Below are positions 34,031-43,431 of a stretch of 64,000 nt of DNA, in pieces. The notes under the pieces were generated by a model. That model did no database searches and was not told the DNA's origin. It saw only the letters and a program-made list of their open reading frames with translations. Position numbers and translations under genes: made by a program. How positions within the stretch are numbered: the stretch's first letter is position 1; the number at the start of each line of letters is the position of its first letter. The stretch is from Chryseobacterium gilvum (GTDB lineage: Bacteria; Bacteroidota; Bacteroidia; Flavobacteriales; Weeksellaceae): positions 1 through 64,000 of the forward strand of contig NZ_JAOTEN010000005.1 of the NCBI RefSeq assembly GCF_025628965.1, in the 5' to 3' direction.

Positions 34031-36865
34031 CTATTCTCTGTTTTTAACCAAGATCCAGCCCGAATATTTTACAGGAGTCTGATTCTTATTATTTTCGTTC
34101 CAGCTTATGCTGTACCAGTAGCTCCCTGTAGAAACTTTTTTGCTTCCGTTGGTGGTTCCGGCCCATTTGTATCCGTTTTCTTTATTTCCCTGATAAATTT
34201 TGGTTCCATACCGGTCAAAAATATCAAAGATCAGATTAGGTTTTCCCGCAAGTGCAGAATAATCCAGGATATCATTTACCCCGTCACCATTTGGTGTGAT
34301 AACATTAATTAAATTAGGAACCGTAATCCCGATTTCTATTGGCTCACAATCATAAGCATCTTTTACATATACATTGATCTCTCCTCTCGGCAGATTTGAA
34401 AATACATTAGAATCCTGCCAGTTGATATTGTCTATTGAGTATTGATAAGGAAGGGTTCCTGAAACGACACTTACAGAGATTCCGTTATTGTCAATATTTA
34501 CATTCGAAATAACCGGCTGTTCAGAAGCATATACTTTTACGTTCTGTCTTGTAATACAATCTCCTTTTTTTAAATTTACCCAATATGTACCTACTCCTAC
34601 ATTAGAAATAGACTGCGTAATTGCACCGGTACTCCAGAGATATCCGTCAAAACCGATTCCGGCATCTAATGTTGTTTTATCTTCTATACAGATAATTTTA
34701 TCAACTAAAACGGTAGAAAATACTGGAGGGAGAACAACTAAAGTAACTTCGGCTACTCTGTAACATCCGTTAGCGTTGGTAACTCTGATGTATACCACGC
34801 CATTCGGGGCAATATATGCAGAAGGGTTGGTAATTTCGTTGGTTCCGTTTACCGCATCCGTAGGGGAAGGATAATACTTTTTAGTAACTCCGGGCTGCGA
34901 TGTTACGGTAGCAACTGTAAGATTAAACAACGCGGTAGAAGGGTTGGCTTCAAGAAAACAGGATCTTAATATTGCACTGTTTACAATCGGGCTTTCTGAG
35001 ACCGTAAGATTTAAGGTGATCTTTTCACAATCAATAAATTCGGGGGCGTTCCCGCAGAATCTGTAAACAATGGTATCTGTACCTGCAAATCCAAAATTCG
35101 GAGTATAGCTGATAATTCCTGTGGTAGGATTCACACTCGCCGTTCCATTGGCCGGTGATGTAAGAATCTGAACTGTTGCAGGAACAAAATTTTGAGTGGA
35201 TGAGGTAAATTCCGGTACAATCGTTAAATACCCTTCACAGACCGTTTTAGCAATAGTCGTTTCTTTAAGACAGGTAAACACTTTATACACCGGTGTAAAT
35301 ACAGGAGGACAAGATCCTACTGTAATTCTGACCGTATAATTCCCTGCCAGATTCGGAGTGTAAGAATTGGTAGTTGCACCCGGAATCGGGGTGTTATTAA
35401 AATACCATTGATACGTTTCAAAACTGTCATCCACTTCTAGAACAATACCGGGAATGCAATCTCCCGTTTGCTTTGCGATAACAGGAATCGAAGAAAATCC
35501 TGCAAAATAACCACCATATCCTACAACGCCACTCCCGCCGGAAATTCCCGCGGTTACTGCTTTTGTGGAAGTAATGGTCATATTCCCCGAAACGTTCGGT
35601 ACAGAATACGAAACCCAATTTGCGGTGCCTGTTACAGGATAAGGTCCCTGTACAGTGGGAGGTGTCGCTCCGTTTACGGTAACAGCGGCTCCTGCTTCCG
35701 TTAAGATATTCAGCTTTACATTATTCGTAGTGGGAGGGAGGATATTAATCAGCCCTATTTCATCAATTTTCCTTGGAAGATAACAGTTCAATGGCGGAAC
35801 ATAATTAAATCCTATCGTTGCGTTACTTGCTGCAACCCCTGCAAGAAGCTGGTAAACATATACGTTTTTCGTTGTTTTAATGTACATATTGTAATGCTCG
35901 TTGCCTTGATTGATATAATTGGTGTTGCTCAGCTGATTTACTCTATAGCTGTCGCCTTCGCCCAATGTGGTAACCGGTGTAGGATTATTATTGATGAAAA
36001 CCTGTGTATTGTTCTCCGTCGCTACGATTAAAGCATCTTCCATTCTCTCATTGATGTTGCCATTTCCTTTTACAAGAACAAACTCGTTTCCTAAACGGTC
36101 TACGGGTACAGACTGATCCATCACAATATCTGATCCGTCAAATGAAGTGGTCAAGGCAAACTGCCCGTTAAAATTTCCATTGGTTACCGAAATGGGTTTG
36201 TTGGCAACAATTTTTGCTCCGATAAACCCTTTCCTGTTTCCCTGTTTATCTCCTACTCCTTCTATGACGTAAGATTGTCCTTTATTTAAGGTGAAAGTAA
36301 GGGTAGGATTTGTAATTCCGGTCCATCCGTTGGTAAAAATCACATCCGGAGAATAGTCGGAAACCGTCACCGTGGTATTGTCTTCTGTTGCCAGAATTCC
36401 GGTTGTAAAATTCAGGATTGTAGAAGGGTTTTCAATAGGAGAAACTACTGCGTAAAATGTGGTTCCGATCCCTGCTTTTCCTTTAGAGGTTAAGATTTCT
36501 CCATGGCTCAGTACTGAAAATCTCAAGGTAACAAAATAAGGCTTTGTACCTTTTGTGTATAAACCTTTATTAACAGGATTAAACAAATCTGAAGTATTGC
36601 TGACAATTATATTTCCTAACGGCACTGTAAATGTTTGTGGATTTCCCTTACTTACCGTTACCGTTCCTATCACCACATTATTGCTGAAAATCTGAACCGG
36701 GAAAGGGGTTATAGAATCGGTAGAAAAATATAAAGCCTGTTGCGGACTGCTGAGATTGGTAGATCTTGCTGCCATTGGTGCAAACCAATGATCTGTATCC
36801 CGCTGAGCAAACAGCGTATTAATTGTTGAAAAAATTAATAATAAAGAGAGTAAAAGTTTTCTCAT
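34031..36865 (-). CDS. giant T9SS type B surface protein, copy 2 (short form)
   Basis: A 944-aa paralog of its neighbours. The frame reaches a TTG at 36871, but the ATG at 36865 opens the usual signal peptide (MRKLLLSLLLIFSTINTLFAQ). It has the IgGFc_binding-type domain (DTDHWFAPMAARS, GILATEDNTTVTVSDY, VGYGGYFAGFSS), an Ig-like part with DSFETYQWYFNNTPIPGAT, a Big_9-type segment (AGTDTIVYRFCGN), the LDAGIGFDGYLWSTGAIT block and the CHU_C domain (about 851-944, NVITPNGDGVNDILDYS). The 174-residue module of copies 1 and 4 is absent. It has its own promoter (36890-36921) and terminator (33975-34007), so it may be expressed independently. Predicted role: surface attachment or gliding-related adhesion. 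Confidence 0.88.
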   Translation of the reverse strand: MRKLLLSLLLIFSTINTLFAQRDTDHWFAPMAARSTNLSSPQQALYFSTDSITPFPVQIFSNNVVIGTVTVSKGNPQTFTVPLGNIIVSNTSDLFNPVNKGLYTKGTKPYFVTLRFSVLSHGEILTSKGKAGIGTTFYAVVSPIENPSTILNFTTGILATEDNTTVTVSDYSPDVIFTNGWTGITNPTLTFTLNKGQSYVIEGVGDKQGNRKGFIGAKIVANKPISVTNGNFNGQFALTTSFDGSDIVMDQSVPVDRLGNEFVLVKGNGNINERMEDALIVATENNTQVFINNNPTPVTTLGEGDSYRVNQLSNTNYINQGNEHYNMYIKTTKNVYVYQLLAGVAASNATIGFNYVPPLNCYLPRKIDEIGLINILPPTTNNVKLNILTEAGAAVTVNGATPPTVQGPYPVTGTANWVSYSVPNVSGNMTITSTKAVTAGISGGSGVVGYGGYFAGFSSIPVIAKQTGDCIPGIVLEVDDSFETYQWYFNNTPIPGATTNSYTPNLAGNYTVRITVGSCPPVFTPVYKVFTCLKETTIAKTVCEGYLTIVPEFTSSTQNFVPATVQILTSPANGTASVNPTTGIISYTPNFGFAGTDTIVYRFCGNAPEFIDCEKITLNLTVSESPIVNSAILRSCFLEANPSTALFNLTVATVTSQPGVTKKYYPSPTDAVNGTNEITNPSAYIAPNGVVYIRVTNANGCYRVAEVTLVVLPPVFSTVLVDKIICIEDKTTLDAGIGFDGYLWSTGAITQSISNVGVGTYWVNLKKGDCITRQNVKVYASEQPVISNVNIDNNGISVSVVSGTLPYQYSIDNINWQDSNVFSNLPRGEINVYVKDAYDCEPIEIGITVPNLINVITPNGDGVNDILDYSALAGKPNLIFDIFDRYGTKIYQGNKENGYKWAGTTNGSKKVSTGSYWYSISWNENNKNQTPVKYSGWILVKNRE

Positions 36866-36889
36866 AAGCAAAAAATATTATGGTTTTTA

Positions 36890-36921
36890 CAAAAATAGCA
36901 GAATATTTATAATGTTTGCAA
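36890..36921 (-). promoter_or_regulatory. promoter of surface-protein copy 2
   Basis: On the minus strand, TTG (CAA at 36919-36921) and TATTTTTG (CAAAAATA at 36890-36897) are 21 bases apart, a full match to the Bacteroidota promoter. The ATG of copy 2 at 36865 is 24 bases downstream. Confidence 0.7.
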
Positions 36922-36950
36922 TATTTTTTAGAATCTGTATTGCAGATATA

Positions 36951-36982
36951 AAAAAGCCACGATAATTATTTATCGTGGCTTT
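36951..36982 (-). terminator. terminator of surface-protein copy 3
   Basis: A 13-bp perfect stem (AAAGCCACGATAA with TTATCGTGGCTTT) around a TTAT loop, plus an A-run on plus. It ends copy 3 before the promoter of copy 2. Confidence 0.92.
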
Positions 36983-36997
36983 GTAGTTTATATTGAA

Positions 36998-39817
36998 TTA
37001 TTCTCTGTTTTTTACCAAGATCCAACCGGTATATTTTATTGGAGTCTTCGCGGCATTCGGCTCATTCCAGTTGATATGATACCAATATGTTCCGGTCTGT
37101 ATTTTCTTGTCAAAATGCTTCCCGTCCCACTTATAATCGTTGAATTTATCTCCCGTAAATATCTTGTTCCCGTATCGGTCGTAGATTACAAAAGTAAGAT
37201 TCAGTTTATAAGATAATTCGCTGTAGTCGATAAAATCGTTTACATTATCACCGTTTGGAGTAATGGCATTCAATAAATTAGGAACCGTAATTTCTGTAGA
37301 GGTTGGGGTACAGTCATATGCGTCTTTTACATAGAATGTATGCTGCCCTCTGGAAAGACCGGTAAATACATTTGAATCCTGCCAAACGGTAATTCCGTCA
37401 ACAGCAAATTTATAAGGTGCTTTTCCGCCGTTTACCATCACTGTTGCAGTCGTGTTTGATATTTCAATAGAGGTAATTACAGGATCCGGAGTTTTCTTCA
37501 CGTTGACGATCTGTGTTACAAAACATCCGTTATTTTCAAGTTTCACCCAATATTCTCCTACCGGAACGCCCTGAATGCTTTGTGTTGTTGCTCCTGTATT
37601 CCATAAATAGCTGCTGTAACCAGGACCTGCATCTAGATCTGTTCTGTCATCAATACAAATGTATTTATCAACCAATGTCGGCGATTTTTTAATAGGAATC
37701 GCAATCAGCGTAATTTTTGCGTTGGCAGAACATCCTTCGGCTGTGGTTACTTTTACATACACAAAGCCCCCTGCGGAAAGATACGTTGTAGGATTGGTAA
37801 TGATATTTTGATTGGTATTCAGATCATTTAAAGTCGGGTAAAATACTTTAACAGCTGCATTGTAGGTTGTTACCGCTGCCGATGTTAAATCAAATACCGC
37901 TTTATCAGCAAAGTTACATGAGGTCAATGTTTTATCATTTACAACAAATGGAACAATATTTAAATTTAAGGTAATTTCTTCACAATCCGTAAATTCAGTG
38001 GCATTCCCGCAGAATCTGTATACGATTTTATCTGGTCCTAAATATCCCGCTGTCGGTACATAGGTAATAGTTCCTGTAGAGGTATTCAGAGTGGCAGTAC
38101 CATGGGTAGGCTGTGTAAGGATAATTACCGTACTTGGAACCGGACTTTGGGTTGAGCTCGTAAAGGCAGGTACAATTAAAGTCGTTCCACAGATATTTAA
38201 AGATTTCGTAGTTAATTTCAAGCAAGGATATACCTTGTAGATAGGTGTTGTAACCGGCGGACAAGTTCCTACGGTCACTTTACAAGTATAGTTTCCTGCA
38301 GCAGTTGGTGTAAAGGTATGTGAGGTCGCTCCCGGAATGGCAACACCATTTAAGAACCACTGATAAGTATCATAGCTGTCATCCACTTCAAGAATAATTC
38401 CTGGTACACATTCTCCCGTTTGTTTAGAAATGATAGGGATCGAAGAGAATCCGGCAAAATATCCTCCATATCCTGCGGTGCTGTATCCTCCGTTAATTCC
38501 GGCAGTTACTGCCTTATTGGATTCAATGGTAACATTCCCTGTAATGTTTTCAACAGCGTATGTTACCCATGTTGCGTTACCGGTAAGAGGATATGGTCCC
38601 TGTGCAGCAGTAGGTGCGACACCATTTACAGTTACAGTCGCTCCTGCTTCGGTCAAGATATTCAGTTTGACATTGATCCCGCCGCTTCCAATGGTAGGCA
38701 TTTCGTTAATTTTCCCTATCTCATCAATCTTACGAGGTAAAAAACAGCTTAAAGGCGGGATAAAATTATATCCTCCCGTATTATTGGCTGATCCTACTCC
38801 GACTAACTGATAAAGATAAATATTTTTTGAGGCAGTCACCAACATATTGGCGTGTCCGTTTGTGCCTTGATTTACATAATTTGTTTCATCAATTCTGTAA
38901 AATTGGCCCTCATTCAAAGTGGTCAGAGGAGTTGTAGATCCATTTACAAATATCTGGGTATTGTTTTCTGTAGCAATAACAATTCCACCTTCCATGTTTT
39001 CACTCGGTTCAGTCGATCTCGTTTTTACCATTGCAAAAGTGCTTCCTAATCTTTCCACCGGAACAGACTGATCTAAGATTAAATCTGAACCTGAGCTGCT
39101 GCCTGCTCCAAAATTACCATTTGAGTTACCATTGGTTACACTGATGGGTTTATCAGAAACAATTTTAGCCCCGATAAATCCGGTTCTGTTGGCAACTGTG
39201 GTTGTATTTCCTGAAAAAATGAAAGATTGCCCTTTATTTAAATTGATCGTATGAGTGGTTCCTGTAGGATTTCCATTGATAAATACCAATCCGGCAGTAG
39301 TCCATGTGGTCGTCACTACTGTATTGTCTTCGGTGGCAAGAATACCTACCGTAAAGTTATTTCCAGTAAAGTTGGTCGGTGTATAAGCGGCATAAAATAA
39401 TTTCCCGATTCCAGCTTTTCCTTTGCTGGTCACAATTTCACCATGAGAACTTACCGCAGATCTAAGAGTAGCAAAAAAAGGTTTATCCCCTCTTACGTAC
39501 AGCCCTTTTGTAATATTGGTAAAGGCATCCGTCAATGAGCTGGCTCTTATCAAGTCAACTCCGGCCGTAACCGGTAAAGTAAATACCTGCGGATTGTTTT
39601 TACTGATCGTTGATGTTCCTACCACCGTACTCCCTGTACCGTTGTAGATGGTAACAACAAATGGGGTTACAGAATCGGTAGATAAATATAATGCGTTGGT
39701 GTATGAGCTACCCGAAACATCATAATATGGTGCAAACCAGTGATCTGTATCTCTTTGTGCAAAAAGCGTACTTGCGGTACAGAAAAATAATATAAAACTG
39801 AGTAGAAATCTTTTCAT
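36998..39817 (-). CDS. giant T9SS type B surface protein, copy 3 (short form)
   Basis: A 939-aa paralog with signal peptide 1-20 (TASTLFAQ), IgGFc_binding-type domain (DTDHWFAPYYDVSG, VGILATEDNTVVTT), Ig-like part (DSYDTYQWFLNGVAIPGAT), Big_9-type segment (LGPDKIVYRFCGN), the LDAGPGYSSYLWNTGATT block and CHU_C end (LLNAITPNGDNVNDFIDYS). It is the same short form as copy 2, lacking the CDxDxDGI module. Only 79 bases and no hairpin separate it from copy 4, so the two may be co-transcribed, though a CAAAATTA element (39841-39848) precedes its ATG. Copies 2 and 3 look most alike, which suggests they arose from a later duplication. Expression and ligand are unknown. Confidence 0.87.
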   Translation of the reverse strand: MKRFLLSFILFFCTASTLFAQRDTDHWFAPYYDVSGSSYTNALYLSTDSVTPFVVTIYNGTGSTVVGTSTISKNNPQVFTLPVTAGVDLIRASSLTDAFTNITKGLYVRGDKPFFATLRSAVSSHGEIVTSKGKAGIGKLFYAAYTPTNFTGNNFTVGILATEDNTVVTTTWTTAGLVFINGNPTGTTHTINLNKGQSFIFSGNTTTVANRTGFIGAKIVSDKPISVTNGNSNGNFGAGSSSGSDLILDQSVPVERLGSTFAMVKTRSTEPSENMEGGIVIATENNTQIFVNGSTTPLTTLNEGQFYRIDETNYVNQGTNGHANMLVTASKNIYLYQLVGVGSANNTGGYNFIPPLSCFLPRKIDEIGKINEMPTIGSGGINVKLNILTEAGATVTVNGVAPTAAQGPYPLTGNATWVTYAVENITGNVTIESNKAVTAGINGGYSTAGYGGYFAGFSSIPIISKQTGECVPGIILEVDDSYDTYQWFLNGVAIPGATSHTFTPTAAGNYTCKVTVGTCPPVTTPIYKVYPCLKLTTKSLNICGTTLIVPAFTSSTQSPVPSTVIILTQPTHGTATLNTSTGTITYVPTAGYLGPDKIVYRFCGNATEFTDCEEITLNLNIVPFVVNDKTLTSCNFADKAVFDLTSAAVTTYNAAVKVFYPTLNDLNTNQNIITNPTTYLSAGGFVYVKVTTAEGCSANAKITLIAIPIKKSPTLVDKYICIDDRTDLDAGPGYSSYLWNTGATTQSIQGVPVGEYWVKLENNGCFVTQIVNVKKTPDPVITSIEISNTTATVMVNGGKAPYKFAVDGITVWQDSNVFTGLSRGQHTFYVKDAYDCTPTSTEITVPNLLNAITPNGDNVNDFIDYSELSYKLNLTFVIYDRYGNKIFTGDKFNDYKWDGKHFDKKIQTGTYWYHINWNEPNAAKTPIKYTGWILVKNRE

Positions 39818-39896
39818 GTGAAATTGAATTAGGATTTCTACAAAATTAAAACAAAATTTAATATATTGTTAATAAATCTTAAAGAATGTTGAAAGA

Positions 39897-42800
39897 TTAT
39901 TCTCTATTCTTAATTAAAAGCCATCCCGAGTACGAAACTGGTAATTTGGTATCCGGCTCAATCCATTTCAGAATATACCAATACGTACCTGTTGGAAGAG
40001 TTCTTCCGGCAGATTTTCCGTCCCAGATATAATTTTTATCTGAAGATTTATAAACTGCTGCCCCGTATCTGTCTACTATTTCGATGCTTACATCTTGTTT
40101 TATCCTTAAATCAGAATAGTTCAGTACATCATTCCTTCCGTCACCATTAGGAGTAATAGCATTGATGAGGTTCAGAACTAAAAATTCTTTGCGTACTGGC
40201 TGACAGCCGTCTGCCGACAAAACATATATCGTATGAATTCCTCTTGTTAAACCTGTAAAAATATTAGAAGTCTGATAATCATAGCCATTCAGCGAGTATT
40301 GATACGGTGCTGTTCCGCCGGAAACGTTAACAGTTGCATTAGGTCCTGTTACCACAATGCTCGTGATCGTTGGAGATTGTGCGGTGGTTACCGTTACGGT
40401 TTGTCTGTATATACACCCATTAAACCCTAAATCTACATAATAATTCCCCGCACCAACACTGATGGTCTGTGTCGTGGCACCCGTACTCCAAAGATAAGAT
40501 GTAAATCCGGAGCCTGCATCCAAAACAGCCTGCTCACCAGAACAGACCACCTGATCTCTTAAAACATCAGATTTTTTCCCGGCTTTCAAAGTGATTTTAA
40601 GGGTTCCTATATTGGGACAGCTTGTAGGGCTTGTAAATCTTACATAAAAAGTACTGGTGGTTGTGATAATCTGTGAAGCAGCTATTGCATTTACACCAGC
40701 CTGTGCATCGGCTAATGTTGAATGAAAAGTTAGGACCACTGCAGGATCAGCAGTAAACTGGTTTTTGTAATCATTGAGATTGACTGTTTCAGAACCATTC
40801 AGATCAGTATCGCACACTTGTGTGTTAACAAGTGTGGTAAGTAAGGGTATTTTATTTCCGACTGTGAAATTTATCTGCCCAAATACGGGAGGACAATTGT
40901 TATTGCTGTCTACTCTTACGTAAACTGTAGTATTGGAAGTATAAGTCCAGTTAGAAGGAAGTGTATTGTTGTTTCCCGCGGTGGCATCTGCCTGAACGAG
41001 GTAGTATCTTACATTAAAATTAGCAGAATTCGAAACAATCTGCGGAGTAACCGTTGTAAAGTTGACGCTGATAATTCCGTCAAAGTTATCATCACAAAGA
41101 CTGGCATTATAATTTGCCGTATTGATGTTGGGAGCAGGGCTTAATGTCAAAGTAATCTGAGCTGTTTTTGAACAGCCATACGCTGAAGTCACATTTGCAT
41201 ATACTATCCCTGAACCGGAATTATAAGCGGCCGGAGTTGTAATCGGTTGTGTTAATGCCGCATCAGAAAAATAACTTACAGTAGTTCCCGCATCCGGGGT
41301 GACCCCTGCGCTGGTCAGGTTAAATGTTCCGCTTCCTGAAGCATTGGTACACGAAGTAAGCGTAGCATTATTAGTCTGTAAAACATCAATATTCATATTG
41401 ATTTTAAAATATTCAAAATCAGCAGGATTGCCATTGCCCTGGATGTAATAAGTAAAGGTATCGGTAGTATCTGTGGTGAGTCCTGGATTAGGAGTATAGG
41501 TAATCTGTCCGTTTGCAGGGTTAATTGTTGCCGTTCCTGAAGTAGGCGCTACAATGATGCTGGTATTTGCTGGGGTAACCATTTGTGTAGAAGCTGTAAA
41601 AACGGGGGTGATTACTTTTGTGTTGCAAGATCCTATCGTATATGTCGTTGTAGATATAGGAGGACAAACCGTATACGCGTACGGATTTGTCAGTTTAGAA
41701 TCACAGTTGTTTTTAGTAATCAAACACGTGTAATTTCCTGCGCCATACAATTCCGGGTTGATAGAATAGGAGATTGCTCCGGGAATAGGATTTCCATTCA
41801 GAAACCACTGATAGGCATCATATGTATTATCTACCTGCAAAATAACGCCGGTATAACAATCCCCGGTTTTTGAAATCGAAGGAACGGAAGAAAATCCCGC
41901 AAAATAACCGCCATATCCTACCGCGCCGCTTCCACCGGTAATACCTGCTGTCACAGATTTTGTAGAGTTTACGGTAACATTTCCCGTAATATTCGGGATA
42001 GAGTAGGATACCCAATTCGGATTTCCTGTTACCGGATAAGGTCCGTTTGCCGAAATAATCGGGTTCCCGTTGATGGTAACTGTTGCACCGGTTTGGGTAA
42101 TAATATTAAGTTTAGTATTGTACGTTTGAAAACCGATCCGGTTGATAAAACCGATCTCATCAATTTTATTAGGTAAAAAACAGCTCAATGGCGGAATATA
42201 ATTAAATCCTCCGGTTGCGTAGATGGTCCCTGTGGAAACACCTGCTAGTAATTGATAAACATAAATATTTTTCGTTGAAGAAATACTCATGTTGTAATTA
42301 TTATTCCCCTGATTGTTGTAGGCCGCTCCGGGAACCATAAAATATTCTCCTTCATTCAATGTAACTCCAGAATAAACACCGTTTACATTAACAGGAGTAT
42401 TGTTTTCGGTAGCAATCACTAAAACCGTTTCCATTCCCGATGTTGCAGGTCCGTTTCCTTTTACCACAACAAAATCTTTACCGAGCCGGTCTGTAGGGAC
42501 AGCCTGATCCATCAGAATATCATTATTGGTAAAATTCTGATTGGTATAAATGGCGTTAAAATTACCATTGGTTACAGAAATGGGTTTTGTAGATTCAATT
42601 TTAGCGCCTACCAATCCGTCAAAATTGGCGGTTCCATCTGTGCTTATGGCATCCAGAATGTAAGACTGGCCTTTATTCAGGGTAAAAGTTTTGGTAGCAG
42701 AAGAGGTTCCGTCAGAAAAAACCACGGCAGGATCATAACCGGAAACCACAACGTTTGTATTGTCTTCAGTGGCAGTAACGCCAATTGTTGAATTGATATA

Positions 42801-43238
42801 AAATTCACCCGCTGTAAGCGGAGCCATAGCGGCATAAAATTTTGTTCCTAATCCGGCTAAGCCTTTTGAGGTGATAATTTCAGCATGATTGGTGACCGAA
42901 AAACGGTAATTGGCAAAAAATTTCTTCGGCCCTTTCACATACATTCCCATAGAATTGGGTGTCAGAATATCAGACTGATCCGTAGCCAGTAAAAAATTAC
43001 CGGGGATATCGACCTGCTGAGGGTTTCCTTTACTGATCTGTACGGTGGTATAAAGCGTATTGCTGTTATAAATCTGTACGGAAAAAGGTGTAACCTCATT
43101 TGTCGACAGGTACAAATAACTTTGTAACCCATTGGTACCGGCTCTTGCCGCCATTGGAGCAAACCAATGATCCGTATCCAATTGAGCATTCACGACTACA
43201 CAAAGAAATGTAAAGATACTTAGTAAAAATTTTTTCAT
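39897..43238 (-). CDS. giant T9SS type B surface protein, copy 4 (long form)
   Basis: A 1113-aa paralog, first of the array in the transcription direction. Signal peptide 1-18 (VVNAQ); IgGFc_binding-type domain (DTDHWFAPMAARAG, GVTATEDNTNVVV, VGYGGYFAGFSS); Ig-like part (NTYDAYQWFLNGNPIPGAI, GNYTCLIT); Big_9-type segment (TDTTDTFTYYIQGNG); a long-form module (about 40581-41103) with LCDDNFDGI and VCDTDLNGS; LDAGSGFTSYLWSTGATT; and CHU_C end (LINAITPNGDGRNDVLNYS). Like copy 1 it carries the module missing from copies 2 and 3. A CAAATTTA element lies at 43258-43265. It is predicted to sit on the surface after T9SS export; adhesion is the usual role of such proteins but is not shown here. Confidence 0.88.
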   Translation of the reverse strand: MKKFLLSIFTFLCVVVNAQLDTDHWFAPMAARAGTNGLQSYLYLSTNEVTPFSVQIYNSNTLYTTVQISKGNPQQVDIPGNFLLATDQSDILTPNSMGMYVKGPKKFFANYRFSVTNHAEIITSKGLAGLGTKFYAAMAPLTAGEFYINSTIGVTATEDNTNVVVSGYDPAVVFSDGTSSATKTFTLNKGQSYILDAISTDGTANFDGLVGAKIESTKPISVTNGNFNAIYTNQNFTNNDILMDQAVPTDRLGKDFVVVKGNGPATSGMETVLVIATENNTPVNVNGVYSGVTLNEGEYFMVPGAAYNNQGNNNYNMSISSTKNIYVYQLLAGVSTGTIYATGGFNYIPPLSCFLPNKIDEIGFINRIGFQTYNTKLNIITQTGATVTINGNPIISANGPYPVTGNPNWVSYSIPNITGNVTVNSTKSVTAGITGGSGAVGYGGYFAGFSSVPSISKTGDCYTGVILQVDNTYDAYQWFLNGNPIPGAISYSINPELYGAGNYTCLITKNNCDSKLTNPYAYTVCPPISTTTYTIGSCNTKVITPVFTASTQMVTPANTSIIVAPTSGTATINPANGQITYTPNPGLTTDTTDTFTYYIQGNGNPADFEYFKINMNIDVLQTNNATLTSCTNASGSGTFNLTSAGVTPDAGTTVSYFSDAALTQPITTPAAYNSGSGIVYANVTSAYGCSKTAQITLTLSPAPNINTANYNASLCDDNFDGIISVNFTTVTPQIVSNSANFNVRYYLVQADATAGNNNTLPSNWTYTSNTTVYVRVDSNNNCPPVFGQINFTVGNKIPLLTTLVNTQVCDTDLNGSETVNLNDYKNQFTADPAVVLTFHSTLADAQAGVNAIAASQIITTTSTFYVRFTSPTSCPNIGTLKITLKAGKKSDVLRDQVVCSGEQAVLDAGSGFTSYLWSTGATTQTISVGAGNYYVDLGFNGCIYRQTVTVTTAQSPTITSIVVTGPNATVNVSGGTAPYQYSLNGYDYQTSNIFTGLTRGIHTIYVLSADGCQPVRKEFLVLNLINAITPNGDGRNDVLNYSDLRIKQDVSIEIVDRYGAAVYKSSDKNYIWDGKSAGRTLPTGTYWYILKWIEPDTKLPVSYSGWLLIKNRE

Positions 43239-43373
43239 GCCTAAATTTGAAGGGCGACAAATTTAAGCATTAATAATCAAATTTTTACATAAATTTTTTA
43301 ATCTATCGTTTGATGCATTAGGAATATCATAAAATTAAGATACAGGTCATAAAAAATTAATATAGCAATACCA

Positions 43374-43409
43374 TCATAAAAAATCCCGGTAGAAATTTCC
43401 ACCGGGATT
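43374..43409 (-). terminator. terminator of tsf
   Basis: AATCCCGGT pairs with ACCGGGATT around a 10-nt AT-rich loop; the A-run on plus (T-run in the transcript) follows. It lies 22 bases after the tsf stop. Confidence 0.88.
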
Positions 43410-43431
43410 ATATTGTATAATAAAAGAAAGA

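Noticed and set aside
43239-43431. Small RNA or ORF between copy 4 and tsf
   Set aside because: Only the copy 4 promoter element, AT-rich DNA and the tsf terminator are visible; nothing supports a further gene.
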